Below are positions 43,085-52,399 of a stretch of 64,000 bases of DNA, one piece after another (position 1 is the first letter of the stretch; each line of letters opens with the position of its first letter). The DNA comes from Flavilitoribacter nigricans DSM 23189 = NBRC 102662 (lineage in GTDB: Bacteria; Bacteroidota; Bacteroidia; Chitinophagales; Saprospiraceae), in NCBI RefSeq assembly GCF_002646595.1, contig NZ_PDUD01000004.1, positions 207,684-271,683 on the forward strand, read 5' to 3'. The position numbers and the translations under genes are program-made. Under the pieces are notes generated by a model. The model did no database searches. It saw only the letters and a list, made by a program, of their open reading frames with translations, and was not told where the DNA came from.

Positions 43085-46000
43085 TCAATGGGCGATCACC
43101 AATTGCTGGGCCCGGACGCGTTGCTCGTCTTTCAATACCAGGTAGTACATCCCCGCCGGCAACTGCCAGGTAGCAAGGCTGTAGGTAGACGACTGCCCGG
43201 CAAATACGGAAATCGTTTGCTGCTGCCGCTGGCGACCAAATACGTCGTATAATTCCAGACTGATCTTCCGGCTGCGGTCGGAACCCATGCGGACGAATAC
43301 GGATTCATCACCCGGATTGGGATAGATCTGCAGGTCATTTAGGTAATCGAGCTCCTGGGTGCCTACGGTATTTTTGCAGGCATCACCAATACCATCCTGA
43401 TCCTCATCTTCCTGCAGGGCATTAGGTGTGGTTTGGCAATTGTCTTTATAATTGGGTATCCCATCGCCGTCAATATCTTCGTCGCAGGCATCACCGATCC
43501 CGTCCTGATCCAGGTCTGCCTGGTCACCGTTCTTCTGGTTGATGCAATTATCCATACTGTTAACTATTCCGTCCTGATCGCCATCCGCGTCCGGTTCCGC
43601 TACATCGCCGATGCCGTTGTTATCACTGTCCAGTTGGTCCGGATTGCTGAAAATGGGGGCATTATCCAAGGCGTTGACGATGCCGTCCCCGTCGACGTCT
43701 TCATCACAGGAATCGCCGATACCGTCACCGTCAATATCGGATTGCAGGGCATTAGCGGCCAGCAGGCAATTGTCTGCAGTGTCGGGGATCCCATCGCCGT
43801 CCATATCCGGATTCGGATTACCCGCGCCGGCTCCAATAGCGAATTTCCAAACTACCGGCTCCTCTATGGCATTGCCGTACTGATCCGCTACTTTCGCTAC
43901 ACGGATCTCGTAATTTTCACCTACCTGTGCGGCAAAGTTCCCTTCCGGTAGAATGATCAGTTGATTGCCGGAACAGCCGAACTGTGCGTCGAGAATCACG
44001 TCGTCGGACAAGCGTTTAACCGTAATATTATCTTTGGTCAGGTTCAGGCAGTTCAGCGGTTCATTGAAACTTACGCTGATCAGGTCACCGGGAAGGTATT
44101 CATCATCCACTGGTTCGGGCTGTCCAAATACCATCGGCGGACTGCGGTCTACCAGGCCGTTCCATTTTTCGGAATACACAAAACCCTGATCGCATAACAA
44201 ACGAGCCCGAACCTGGTAGTTACCTTCGTGCAGATGCCCCAGGTCTACGGGTACGGCCATCGCATTCATATCGTCCGCCAATTGATCCGCTTCGACGCTT
44301 TGTAAAGTCTCCCAGTTATTGGTACCGGCGGCCGCGATTTCGATTTCCACGCGTTGGAGTTTGGTTTTATCGTAGTCCGTAAGCTGCACATCCAGGGTTT
44401 GGTCGTCCGTGCTGTTGACCAACCAGGCAGCGTCAGTATCATTGATGCGGATCGGACTACAGTCACTTGTGAAGAATGCAGAGATAGTTACAGATTGGCT
44501 GACATCTGGATCACAGTCGGAAGAGAGCGTGAACTCTAACCCATCATAGCTGTAAGCCAGTGGCCCTCTTTCTACTTCAACCGTCACCTCGACTTGTTGA
44601 AACGGATTGATGGTATAGGAGATCGGACCTTGCACTTCGCTTCCACCAACGCGGATACGGGCTGCATCCGGGTTACTGGCCTGGTTGAATTGCAGCAAAT
44701 AGGTACGTGCTTCTTCACTTTGACTGATATTTCCCAGCAGCAATTTGAAAACCGCCGATTTGTTAGGGTCTACATCAGTTTTCACCAATTCTTCGGCGCT
44801 GATCTGTAAATCGTCTCTCGGTTGGGTACCCGGTTCCAACGGGCAACTGGAGCGCCCGCTGACCAGTTCGAAGACCGGGGTGTTATATACCGGGTCGGTT
44901 TTGATATCTACACTGTAGAAATCCCCTTCGTCATCATCGTTCAGGATGAAGCCCGTAGTAGTCTCCTTGGTGGTAGTCTGGGTCTCGGATTCTCCGGTTT
45001 CCATCCTGAACGTATAACGGTTGCCGCCGGATACGCCGGAGCCGGCTACTTCAAAACCCAGTTCTACCGCTACTTCCTGACTGATAAGCTGATTGAATTC
45101 GATGGAAATGGATTCGGTACTGGAACTGGAAACGGTGGATTCGTAGGGTGCATTAGCGCTGAAAGACCGATTTTCTTTGAATTTCGCTTTTTCTTTTAAC
45201 TCCTCATTGCGTTGCAGGGCCTGCTCCCAAACGGCAATTTGGTCGGCAAAATAGGCTGCAGTATCTGGATTATTCGTTGCATTGAGGTCTCGCAATCGGC
45301 TCAGATCCGGCAGCAGGGAATTTCGGATATGGCTTTCGGTATAGGTATAGGTAGTGGCGAAGCCGTCGTTGCCCAGGATCAGACTGACGTCCGTAAGGAT
45401 TCGGCAATTATCCGGGTCGTAAATAACCTCATCTGCGAGGGCATAGATCAAATTAAGCGCCGCGCCCATGAACACATCGCCTTGCTGCCCGGTGACGGCC
45501 TCATTGTCCGATGTAGAAAAGTTTTCGCCCACCGAATAGGAGACAATGTATTCCTCATTATTGACCGTGGAAGCACCTATTTCCGTAGAGGCTCCGATCA
45601 TTCCCCAAAACGCGTACTCGGTCGTTATGCCGACTCCAACTTCGATAGTCGTACCCAATTTAGCTTCTACCCAGGGGTTATTTACCTTGTCGGTTAAGGC
45701 CGAAAAGCGGAGTGCTGTTTCCAACGTAGTATTTTTTTGCAGATAACTACTGCTGGCATCGCCCGGTGGATCTCGCAGGATAAGCAGGGGCAATTCGGGA
45801 GAGACGGTGGCAAAAGTTTTTTCCCGGGCGCGGACTCCGGTGACGATCAGATCGCGCTGCAGGTTGGCGATCCGGCCGTCTACATCGGCGCTGACGCTGA
45901 AATTTTTCAGATAAGGCTGGATGATGTTGGGGGTGCCTGCTTTCAGTTCGTAAGCAACCCGGCCCTGAGAAATAGGCAACGTGATAATTTGTTCTGCTTC

Positions 46001-47701
46001 ACAGATGCGGTCTACAATGGTGAGTAAGCCGGTATCAACCGGACAGACCCCGACTTCTTCCCATACTTCAATGATTAGCGGATAGACCTGATGCTGTTCC
46101 AAAACGGGGTGATCCAGGCCGGTACAGGGGGCGCCCTCCAAACCGGTCAGTTGAATAATTGGCGGCCGACGATACGTGAAGTTCACTTGTTGGTCGCCTT
46201 CCAGCAGACTGATGTTTTTATCCTGGAAAAAGCCAACCACTTCGGCGTCGTTCAGATCGGATGCTTCGGTAGCACTGAAATTCTTTACCGTAACGGTATA
46301 CTCCCGAGCCGGCAGTACCATTTGGTAATAGCCTGTTTCCGGGTCGGTCATGATCGTTGTATCCAGACAAGAGCCAGTACTGAAAATTCGCACTTCTGCT
46401 TGGCCAATGTAGCGCTCGCAACTGGCGTGTACGTAACCGCTGATGGTATCGACCGCCTGACTGGTGAAACTCAGTCCGTTGATAGGCTGGGTAACGACTA
46501 CCGTTGCTTCGGTTTGTTGAAAAGTATGGTCCTTATAACGAGGCCGTATTTTGTAGGTGCCGGCCTGTTCTACGAGTATGGAGAAATTACCATTATTGTC
46601 TGTACGGAAACCCAGATCCTGGCCGTCCAGCAGCATTTCTACCTCGGGCAGACCGCAGGTGAAGCTTCCGGTCTGTTGTACCACCTGACCCTTTACCAGA
46701 AAGGAAGTCGTATCGATGAAGTTGACGTTGTTCTCCGTACTGATCTGCGGGGACAAGGTGCGGGTACGAAAAGCGGGATCAAAACCATGACCGGCTTTTC
46801 TGGCTTCGATGCGGAAAGTACCCTCATCGGCACCGTAGTATATATCTGATATGGTATAATTCCCTTCCGCATCGGTTGTGGTGCAATACTGCGCCCCCGG
46901 TGCCCATCTTCCCGGAATGTTGTTGGTTTGTACGGCACATACTTCTACTCCCTGGACCGGCGTACCTAATCCGGAAACCCCGGGTTTGGTGGCGACTTTC
47001 CCTCTGATAATCCCATCCGGCGGACGGAACATAATTGTCTCAGACCAGGTTTCGTTTGGATTAGCGAACTTCGGAACGTGAATACTTACGCGGTATTCGT
47101 GAGTTTGCCCTTTGGCGGGGGTGTCTGAGTAAGATGTTTGAGATCCTAAGCTTTTGGGGCCGTTATTGTTTTTATAGAGCACCCAGTCAATAAGATTAGC
47201 CGGCACATCTGATTCATTGGTCCACGTCATACCTATGCCGCCCGAACCATTGTCCCACCATTCCACCTTTGGAGCCCTAAGGCGCTGGGTTTTTACGGTA
47301 AGGTATTCGTCCGCTATGGATAAGCAACTAAGCTGACATGGAAAATCCGGAAACGCGGGGTGCTTATTAAAGCCCGTCTCCGCAAAGACTACCCGTATAT
47401 CTTCGGTATCTTTTCCAGTCCTGGGAAATTTTAGTCTTACCGTCCAATTACTGGTAGATGCTGCTCTGGTTTTTTCGGCATACTGTTTAGAATCGTCCGA
47501 GGCGGATGCCACATAAACGCGTTGCGTGGCATTACAATCACACCCCTTTTGATCCGGGCGAATTTTGAGCTCCACTTCGAAGTAATAATCGTTGCCCTTA
47601 TTAATCTGAGTAACCGTCATACTTTGTGCCCAGGTAGTATTTAGCGCAAAAAATATAACCAGGATCGTGAGCCCCCCTTTAAGGAATGTATCTTTTCTCA
47701 T
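43085..47701 (-). CDS. Large secreted protein with thrombospondin type 3 repeats and T9SS type A sorting domain
   Basis: 1538 residues with signal peptide (KGGLTILVIFFALNTTWAQS). Architecture: a fibronectin-III/Ig-like N-terminus, two carboxypeptidase-regulatory-like beta-sandwiches (~residues 250-480; e.g. GYVHASCERYIGQAEVRI), a central unrecognised region (~660-1010) containing SGRSSCPLEPGTQPRD, further beta-domains, and at ~1340-1450 five Ca2+-binding TSP3 repeats (DxDGDGIPDxxDNC pattern). The C-terminal ~85 residues are the type IX sorting domain (LQIYPNPGDESVFV ... AGMYYLVLKDEQRV). Inference: a Ca2+-stabilised surface protein. It follows the HK/RR pair, so may be its target. No enzymatic domain is recognised. 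Confidence 0.88.
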   Translation of the reverse strand: MRKDTFLKGGLTILVIFFALNTTWAQSMTVTQINKGNDYYFEVELKIRPDQKGCDCNATQRVYVASASDDSKQYAEKTRAASTSNWTVRLKFPRTGKDTEDIRVVFAETGFNKHPAFPDFPCQLSCLSIADEYLTVKTQRLRAPKVEWWDNGSGGIGMTWTNESDVPANLIDWVLYKNNNGPKSLGSQTSYSDTPAKGQTHEYRVSIHVPKFANPNETWSETIMFRPPDGIIRGKVATKPGVSGLGTPVQGVEVCAVQTNNIPGRWAPGAQYCTTTDAEGNYTISDIYYGADEGTFRIEARKAGHGFDPAFRTRTLSPQISTENNVNFIDTTSFLVKGQVVQQTGSFTCGLPEVEMLLDGQDLGFRTDNNGNFSILVEQAGTYKIRPRYKDHTFQQTEATVVVTQPINGLSFTSQAVDTISGYVHASCERYIGQAEVRIFSTGSCLDTTIMTDPETGYYQMVLPAREYTVTVKNFSATEASDLNDAEVVGFFQDKNISLLEGDQQVNFTYRRPPIIQLTGLEGAPCTGLDHPVLEQHQVYPLIIEVWEEVGVCPVDTGLLTIVDRICEAEQIITLPISQGRVAYELKAGTPNIIQPYLKNFSVSADVDGRIANLQRDLIVTGVRAREKTFATVSPELPLLILRDPPGDASSSYLQKNTTLETALRFSALTDKVNNPWVEAKLGTTIEVGVGITTEYAFWGMIGASTEIGASTVNNEEYIVSYSVGENFSTSDNEAVTGQQGDVFMGAALNLIYALADEVIYDPDNCRILTDVSLILGNDGFATTYTYTESHIRNSLLPDLSRLRDLNATNNPDTAAYFADQIAVWEQALQRNEELKEKAKFKENRSFSANAPYESTVSSSSTESISIEFNQLISQEVAVELGFEVAGSGVSGGNRYTFRMETGESETQTTTKETTTGFILNDDDEGDFYSVDIKTDPVYNTPVFELVSGRSSCPLEPGTQPRDDLQISAEELVKTDVDPNKSAVFKLLLGNISQSEEARTYLLQFNQASNPDAARIRVGGSEVQGPISYTINPFQQVEVTVEVERGPLAYSYDGLEFTLSSDCDPDVSQSVTISAFFTSDCSPIRINDTDAAWLVNSTDDQTLDVQLTDYDKTKLQRVEIEIAAAGTNNWETLQSVEADQLADDMNAMAVPVDLGHLHEGNYQVRARLLCDQGFVYSEKWNGLVDRSPPMVFGQPEPVDDEYLPGDLISVSFNEPLNCLNLTKDNITVKRLSDDVILDAQFGCSGNQLIILPEGNFAAQVGENYEIRVAKVADQYGNAIEEPVVWKFAIGAGAGNPNPDMDGDGIPDTADNCLLAANALQSDIDGDGIGDSCDEDVDGDGIVNALDNAPIFSNPDQLDSDNNGIGDVAEPDADGDQDGIVNSMDNCINQKNGDQADLDQDGIGDACDEDIDGDGIPNYKDNCQTTPNALQEDEDQDGIGDACKNTVGTQELDYLNDLQIYPNPGDESVFVRMGSDRSRKISLELYDVFGRQRQQQTISVFAGQSSTYSLATWQLPAGMYYLVLKDEQRVRAQQLVIAH

Positions 47702-47832
47702 GGATCTTAGCTTTGATATGAAAATTTTTCTTCTATAAAGCTAAGGGGAAGCCCGGCCGGACACGTTCGGAATTGTCTGAAAGGGTAAAATGACTGTATG
47801 AGTGGTTGGATCGGGAGTTTAAGTGGTGTTTG

Positions 47833-48582
47833 CTAAAACAATCGCAATCTATTCAGGACTTCCGGTTTAAATCGCCGACTGACCGGTACGTGTTTATTGC
47901 CCCCGAGAGTGAGAAATTCCTGGTTGTCGGTGAGGGCTTCGATCTTATTCAGGTTGACCACAAAAGACCGGTGAGTACGCATGAAATGGGTGGAGGGAAG
48001 GCTTTCTTCCAGCGTTTTTAGCGGAACGGTGAGGATGTAGTCTTTATCATTGGTGGCGATCAGGCAGTAGTTCCCGTCGGCTTTGATGTAGAGGATGTCT
48101 TCGATTACCACCTTAACCATTTTGTCTTTATACCGAACGAAAATGCGGTCACTGAGAATGTAGGCGTTATCCTGGTTGTGATCGGAATGACCGGAGGTGT
48201 TTTCGGCCTGTAGACGACTAACGACCAGGGCCAGCGTGCGCTGCAGGTCCAGTTTTTTATAAGGTTTGGAAAGGAAGGCAAATGGAAGAGTTTCTTTGGC
48301 CCGATTGAAAGTGGCCTCATCAGCATTGGCGGTCAGAAAAATGATGGGGATATCGATCTCTTCGTTAAGCTGGTGGGCCAGTTGGATCCCATCCATTTCT
48401 CCTTTCAATTTGATATCGAGTAAGATGATGTCCGGTGGTGTCTGCCGGCAATGAGCCAGTGCCTGTTCGGCCCGGGTGACCATGCCGGTTACTTCGTAGC
48501 CTAATTCATCCAGATCAACCGAAATGCCGGCCGCAATTACCGTTTCGTCTTCTACAATTAACACTTTTACCGGATGGTCCAT
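47833..48582 (-). CDS. LytTR-family response regulator
   Basis: 249 residues. REC domain: acidic pocket in VLIVEDETV, phospho-acceptor Asp in PDIILLDIKLKG (near residue 55), conserved Lys in FAFLSKPYKK. LytTR domain from ~150: FVRYKDKMVKVVIEDILYIK, DGNYCLIATNDKDYILTVPL, HFMRTHRSFVVNLNKIEALT and VSRRFKPEVLNRL. Binds DNA as a dimer. The start ATG overlaps the last base of the histidine kinase stop (TGATG), so the kinase and regulator are coupled. 131 bases separate its stop from the TSP3-protein gene, which is a plausible target. Confidence 0.95.
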   Translation of the reverse strand: MDHPVKVLIVEDETVIAAGISVDLDELGYEVTGMVTRAEQALAHCRQTPPDIILLDIKLKGEMDGIQLAHQLNEEIDIPIIFLTANADEATFNRAKETLPFAFLSKPYKKLDLQRTLALVVSRLQAENTSGHSDHNQDNAYILSDRIFVRYKDKMVKVVIEDILYIKADGNYCLIATNDKDYILTVPLKTLEESLPSTHFMRTHRSFVVNLNKIEALTDNQEFLTLGGNKHVPVSRRFKPEVLNRLRLF

Positions 48583-50468
48583 CAGTTCAGATTCGCTTTT
48601 TCGAGTTCAAAGTAAAATTTTGTGCCGTTCTGGTAATCAGCCTGTATGCTCCCCTGCAACTGGTCGGTCAATAAGCGTACCAATTGTGATCCGAAGCCGG
48701 TGCCCTGGGGGAGGCTTCCTTCCTTCCGACCGATCCCATTATCGGCAACGATCAGTTGCAATTGGTTTTGGGCAATTTCCCGAAGACTCAGTTCTATTTT
48801 GCCTTCCCGTCCTTCGGGAAAGGCATATTTTAAGGAATTGGTCAATAATTCATTAACGATGAGTCCAATCGGTACGGCTGTGTCTACGTCCAGCTCAACC
48901 GGCTCCATCACAAAACGGACCTCGACCTGCTCGTGAGCTCCGTAGGCATCCACGATATTTTCGCTCAGGTTTTTAAAGTAGTCCAGCATTTCGATGGTGC
49001 CAAGGTTTCTTCCCTGGTACAATTTCTGGTGAATGATCCCCATGGACTGTACACGACTCTGACTGGCTTGCATCACTTCTTTAGTGCTGCGGTCTTTCAC
49101 TTTAATGGATTGGAGTTTCAACAGACTGGAGACCATTTCCAGATTGTTCTTGACGCGGTGATGGATTTCCTTGAGCAAGAGCTCATTTTCGTTATTTTTG
49201 GCAGCTAAGGCTGCATTTGTCTTTTTGTTTTTTCGAAAAAAGTAGAAAAGGGTTACAAAGAGAACGGCCAAAGACCCGGCGATGCCGATGCTAAGCCATT
49301 GAATCCGCTTTTGTTGGCGAATGGTCTCTTCCTGTTCCAAAAGGGCCTGGTTCTTCTTTCCCGTTTCGTATTTCACCAAGGCTTCCGATTCCAAGTTAGC
49401 CATCTTGTTATTCATTAGCGTATCGTGGACTGCTTTGGACCGCTTTTGGTAAACCAGGGCGGAACCCAAGTCCCCTAATTGCTCGTAGCAAATGGCAATG
49501 TCGCGATAATGTTCCCAAATAAGCGGGTACACCGAGCTTTCAGTCTCTTCAAAGGCCTGCACTCCGGCTAGGTAATGCGGTAATGCTTCGCCGTACTTTT
49601 CCTGGGCGAGCAAAATATTGGCGATCCCTATCCGGTAAGTGTCAGTACCCTGGTTCTCACCAGCAGCCTGTTTGGCCAGTTCCCAGGCTTTAAGGTGGTC
49701 ATTCAGGCCCAACTCGTAGTTGCCGGCTTGTAAGGAAACTTCACCCCGGTTGGAATAGGCCCGCATGGGAATACCGATATAGTCCGGCATGGGTAAACTG
49801 TTTTCGGAGATCCGGATACACTCATCGGCGGCGGCATAGGCTTTTTCCAGTTGCCCGGCCTTACGGTAGGCAGTTGTCAGTTCCAACAGGGTAACTCCCA
49901 TGGTGGGGAGGTCCTCGTTTTTTCGGCTTAGTTCCAGGGCCTGCTCACCGTATTTTATCGCCAGTTCGGTCTGGTCTTCTCCGTTATAGAGCGAGGCTAA
50001 TCGACGATAGGCTTTGGCCAAACCTGCTTCGTTGGAACGGTTTTCATAAATGGCAATACTTTTAAAGATCAGTTCCTGCCCCAGATCGGTTTCGTTGGTG
50101 TTGAGGTAATCGGAAGCCAGAGTGATGTAGCTGTCGGCCAGCCGGATCTGATCATTCGTCTGTTCGAGCTGTAAAACTGCTTTTTGACTGTGGTACAGCA
50201 CTGAATCGTAGGTGAAGGGGCGATGGTAAGCGTGCCAGCTGGCCAGCAGATCGTGTACATCAGCGATGAGAAGGTGATCGTTGGTGCGGTAAGCTCTGAC
50301 TAATGTATTCAGTGCGATAGAATGGTAAGGTGCGGGATTGTCAATTATATTATCTTCCAACCAGATCAGGGCGGAGTCAATGGGTTGTCGTTCCAAAAGG
50401 TCTGCTTGGGCAAATGACGGATGCCCCGTCAGTATCATCCACCAAATGCAGCATATCATCCATCTCAT
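48582..50468 (-). CDS. TPR-containing membrane histidine kinase (HisKA_2 type)
   Basis: 628 residues. Signal-like N-terminus (MRWMICCIWWMILTGHPSFA), then a periplasmic domain of tetratricopeptide repeats (e.g. GLAKAYRRLASLYNGEDQTE, QLEKAYAAADECIRISEN), one transmembrane helix (WLSIGIAGSLAVLFVTLFYF) and a coiled linker. The phospho-acceptor His is in the LKEIHHRVKNNLEMVSSLL box (HisKA_2), followed by the ATPase with N-box NELLTNSLKYAF, G1 VADNGIGRK and G2 TGFGSQLVRLL. Ligand sensed by the TPRs is unknown. Forms a pair with the LytTR regulator. No PAS domain. Confidence 0.94.
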   Translation of the reverse strand: MRWMICCIWWMILTGHPSFAQADLLERQPIDSALIWLEDNIIDNPAPYHSIALNTLVRAYRTNDHLLIADVHDLLASWHAYHRPFTYDSVLYHSQKAVLQLEQTNDQIRLADSYITLASDYLNTNETDLGQELIFKSIAIYENRSNEAGLAKAYRRLASLYNGEDQTELAIKYGEQALELSRKNEDLPTMGVTLLELTTAYRKAGQLEKAYAAADECIRISENSLPMPDYIGIPMRAYSNRGEVSLQAGNYELGLNDHLKAWELAKQAAGENQGTDTYRIGIANILLAQEKYGEALPHYLAGVQAFEETESSVYPLIWEHYRDIAICYEQLGDLGSALVYQKRSKAVHDTLMNNKMANLESEALVKYETGKKNQALLEQEETIRQQKRIQWLSIGIAGSLAVLFVTLFYFFRKNKKTNAALAAKNNENELLLKEIHHRVKNNLEMVSSLLKLQSIKVKDRSTKEVMQASQSRVQSMGIIHQKLYQGRNLGTIEMLDYFKNLSENIVDAYGAHEQVEVRFVMEPVELDVDTAVPIGLIVNELLTNSLKYAFPEGREGKIELSLREIAQNQLQLIVADNGIGRKEGSLPQGTGFGSQLVRLLTDQLQGSIQADYQNGTKFYFELEKANLN

Positions 50469-50702
50469 ATCGTTTGGGTTATTGGAGCGTAGTTTGAGAA
50501 CAATTTTTAAATCATAGCCACTTTCTTATTCAGAGGTATAAAGATAAAATATTTTATCCCGAACCGAGGTCACTCCAGATACGCAGGGATATTTGAAATA
50601 TACAAATAAGAACCATTGGATCCAGAATGATGATAAGAAGTATAAGGGCGCGAAATATATCCGGTTATTTAGCTCCCGGAGAGATTTGAAATAAAGAAGA
50701 GA

Positions 50703-52331
50703 TTATCTCCAGATCGATCGCATACTCCGCCCCTCTATCTTTTTCCATTCCAGTTCGCCGCCCTCACTAAACAAAGCCACTTTACGGAAGGGAGCATTTG
50801 GAAAAAAGATGGCCGTCATGACGGTAGCACCATTATCAGCAAAGAGTTCTACGGAAGCTTCGTCAAAAAAGAGGTTCATCTTGATAATGGGGTCAAAAAC
50901 AGTTCTCGGAGCATAGCTAACCGGCGTGAATTTATCCGAAAAATCATTGGTGCCGGCCTGAGAACGGTCGACAAAATAGCGTTGTTCGGTCGGATCAAAA
51001 CCAACCCGTAGGGTATCGCCGGTATCATTGTATATAAGCATGCCGAACGGACCAACGGATTCGGTAGGGGAGGCCATCGCTTCAATTTCCAGCTCCAACG
51101 GTATACTTTGTTGAGGAATAGCAGCCGTTATTTCCTGCCGGCCTTCAGTTGGGCCCTGTAATACTTCGAAGCCACCGGAATAGATACCGGAGATCTCCTT
51201 GACCGGACGGCTGAAAACCCGAAGCCCCTGGTCCGTTTGGTGCAGGCTCAGGCTTCTCGGCAGGGTCATGGCACTGCGCCAGGGGTGGGTCGGTACCACC
51301 TGGGCGTAATCCCAGTTGCCCATCCAACCCATGAAGAGCCGACGGCCATCCTGGTCGAGTACATCACTGAAGGTGACCCCGGCGTAGTTGTCGGGACCGT
51401 AATCCAGCCAGACGGCCTGTTCCCGCTCGGGATCAGCCGGATCGGGTTGTACGTCCTGCGCAAATTCCGGATCGAGGGTAAAGGTCTTACCATCAAAGTC
51501 GCCGACAAAATATTGGGTAGCGGAACCGCCGTTCGGGCCCCCCGGATTGATGCTCAGCAGGAAAACCCATTTGGTTTGCTCCGGATCCCCCTCCACCGGT
51601 AGTTCAAAGAGGTCCGGGCATTCCCAGACGCCGCCGTGCGAACCGACATTTTCGCCGAATTCACTGGCAAAGGTCCAGTCCTTTAGATTGGGCGAGGTAT
51701 AAAAATGGATCCGGTCCTTGACGGCCAGAATCATCACCCACTGCTGGGAGGCTTCGTGCCAGCTCACCTTGGGATCGCGGAAATCCTGGATACCGGGATT
51801 GCTGACAACGGGATTATCCGCATATTTCGTCCAGGTACGGCCCCGGTCGAGACTGTAGGCGATACTTTGTACCTGAAAGTCCTGCCGGCCGGCCGGATAG
51901 CCTTCCGGATCGTGGTGGGTGAAAATGGCCACCATGGGCGGGTTGTTAGCCGTGCCCAGTCCGCTGGTGTTTTTCCAGTCGATCACGGCGCTGCCGGAAA
52001 ATATATAACCCAGGGAGTCCGGATACAAAGCGATCGGCAAATGCTCCCAGCGCACCATATCCGGACTGACGGCGTGCCCCCAGTGCATGGGCCCCCAAAC
52101 CGTGCTGTCGGGATAGTACTGGTAAAATAGATGGTACTCTCCTTCGTAGAAAACCATGCCGTTGGGATCGTTCATCCACATGGAAGGAGGCGTGAAATGA
52201 ATCTGCGGGCGGTGGGCTTCCCGGTAGGTGACGGCTACAGCTTCTTCCGCATCGGCCGGGACCTCCGCCGGCTCGTTTTTGCAGGCCGACAGGCCGAGCA
52301 GGAGTAGGATGAAAATTGGGAGATATTTCAT
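50703..52331 (-). CDS. GH32-family fructan hydrolase, lipoprotein
   Basis: 542 residues. Lipoprotein signal MKYLPIFILLLLGLSAC, so anchored to the outer or inner membrane facing periplasm or surface. GH32 propeller motifs: MNDPNGMVFYEGEYHLFYQ (nucleophile Asp, near residue 53), FRDPKVSW (the Asp of R-D-P) and WECPDLFEL (acid/base Glu in E-C-P). The C-terminal beta-sandwich (VELFADNGATVMTAIFF) is present. Cleaves beta-fructosides such as levan, inulin or sucrose with release of fructose. The sugar:H+ symporter gene lies directly upstream with a hairpin between. Levanase versus inulinase cannot be told. Confidence 0.94.
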   Translation of the reverse strand: MKYLPIFILLLLGLSACKNEPAEVPADAEEAVAVTYREAHRPQIHFTPPSMWMNDPNGMVFYEGEYHLFYQYYPDSTVWGPMHWGHAVSPDMVRWEHLPIALYPDSLGYIFSGSAVIDWKNTSGLGTANNPPMVAIFTHHDPEGYPAGRQDFQVQSIAYSLDRGRTWTKYADNPVVSNPGIQDFRDPKVSWHEASQQWVMILAVKDRIHFYTSPNLKDWTFASEFGENVGSHGGVWECPDLFELPVEGDPEQTKWVFLLSINPGGPNGGSATQYFVGDFDGKTFTLDPEFAQDVQPDPADPEREQAVWLDYGPDNYAGVTFSDVLDQDGRRLFMGWMGNWDYAQVVPTHPWRSAMTLPRSLSLHQTDQGLRVFSRPVKEISGIYSGGFEVLQGPTEGRQEITAAIPQQSIPLELEIEAMASPTESVGPFGMLIYNDTGDTLRVGFDPTEQRYFVDRSQAGTNDFSDKFTPVSYAPRTVFDPIIKMNLFFDEASVELFADNGATVMTAIFFPNAPFRKVALFSEGGELEWKKIEGRSMRSIWR

Positions 52332-52350
52332 TGGAGTGGGTTGGGTTGTA

Positions 52351-52381
52351 GACTTTCTAAGTTTTTGAAACTTAGAAAGTC
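52351..52381 (-). promoter_or_regulatory. Intercistronic hairpin between the symporter and GH32 genes
   Basis: GACTTTCTAAGTTT (52351-52364), loop TTG, AAACTTAGAAAGTC (52368-52381), a perfect 14-bp stem. It lies 19 bases after the symporter stop and 20 before the GH32 start. No U tract on the minus strand, so it may be an mRNA-stability element or partial terminator that sets the ratio of the two products. Confidence 0.6.
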
Positions 52382-52399
52382 TTAATTGATTACCAAGAT

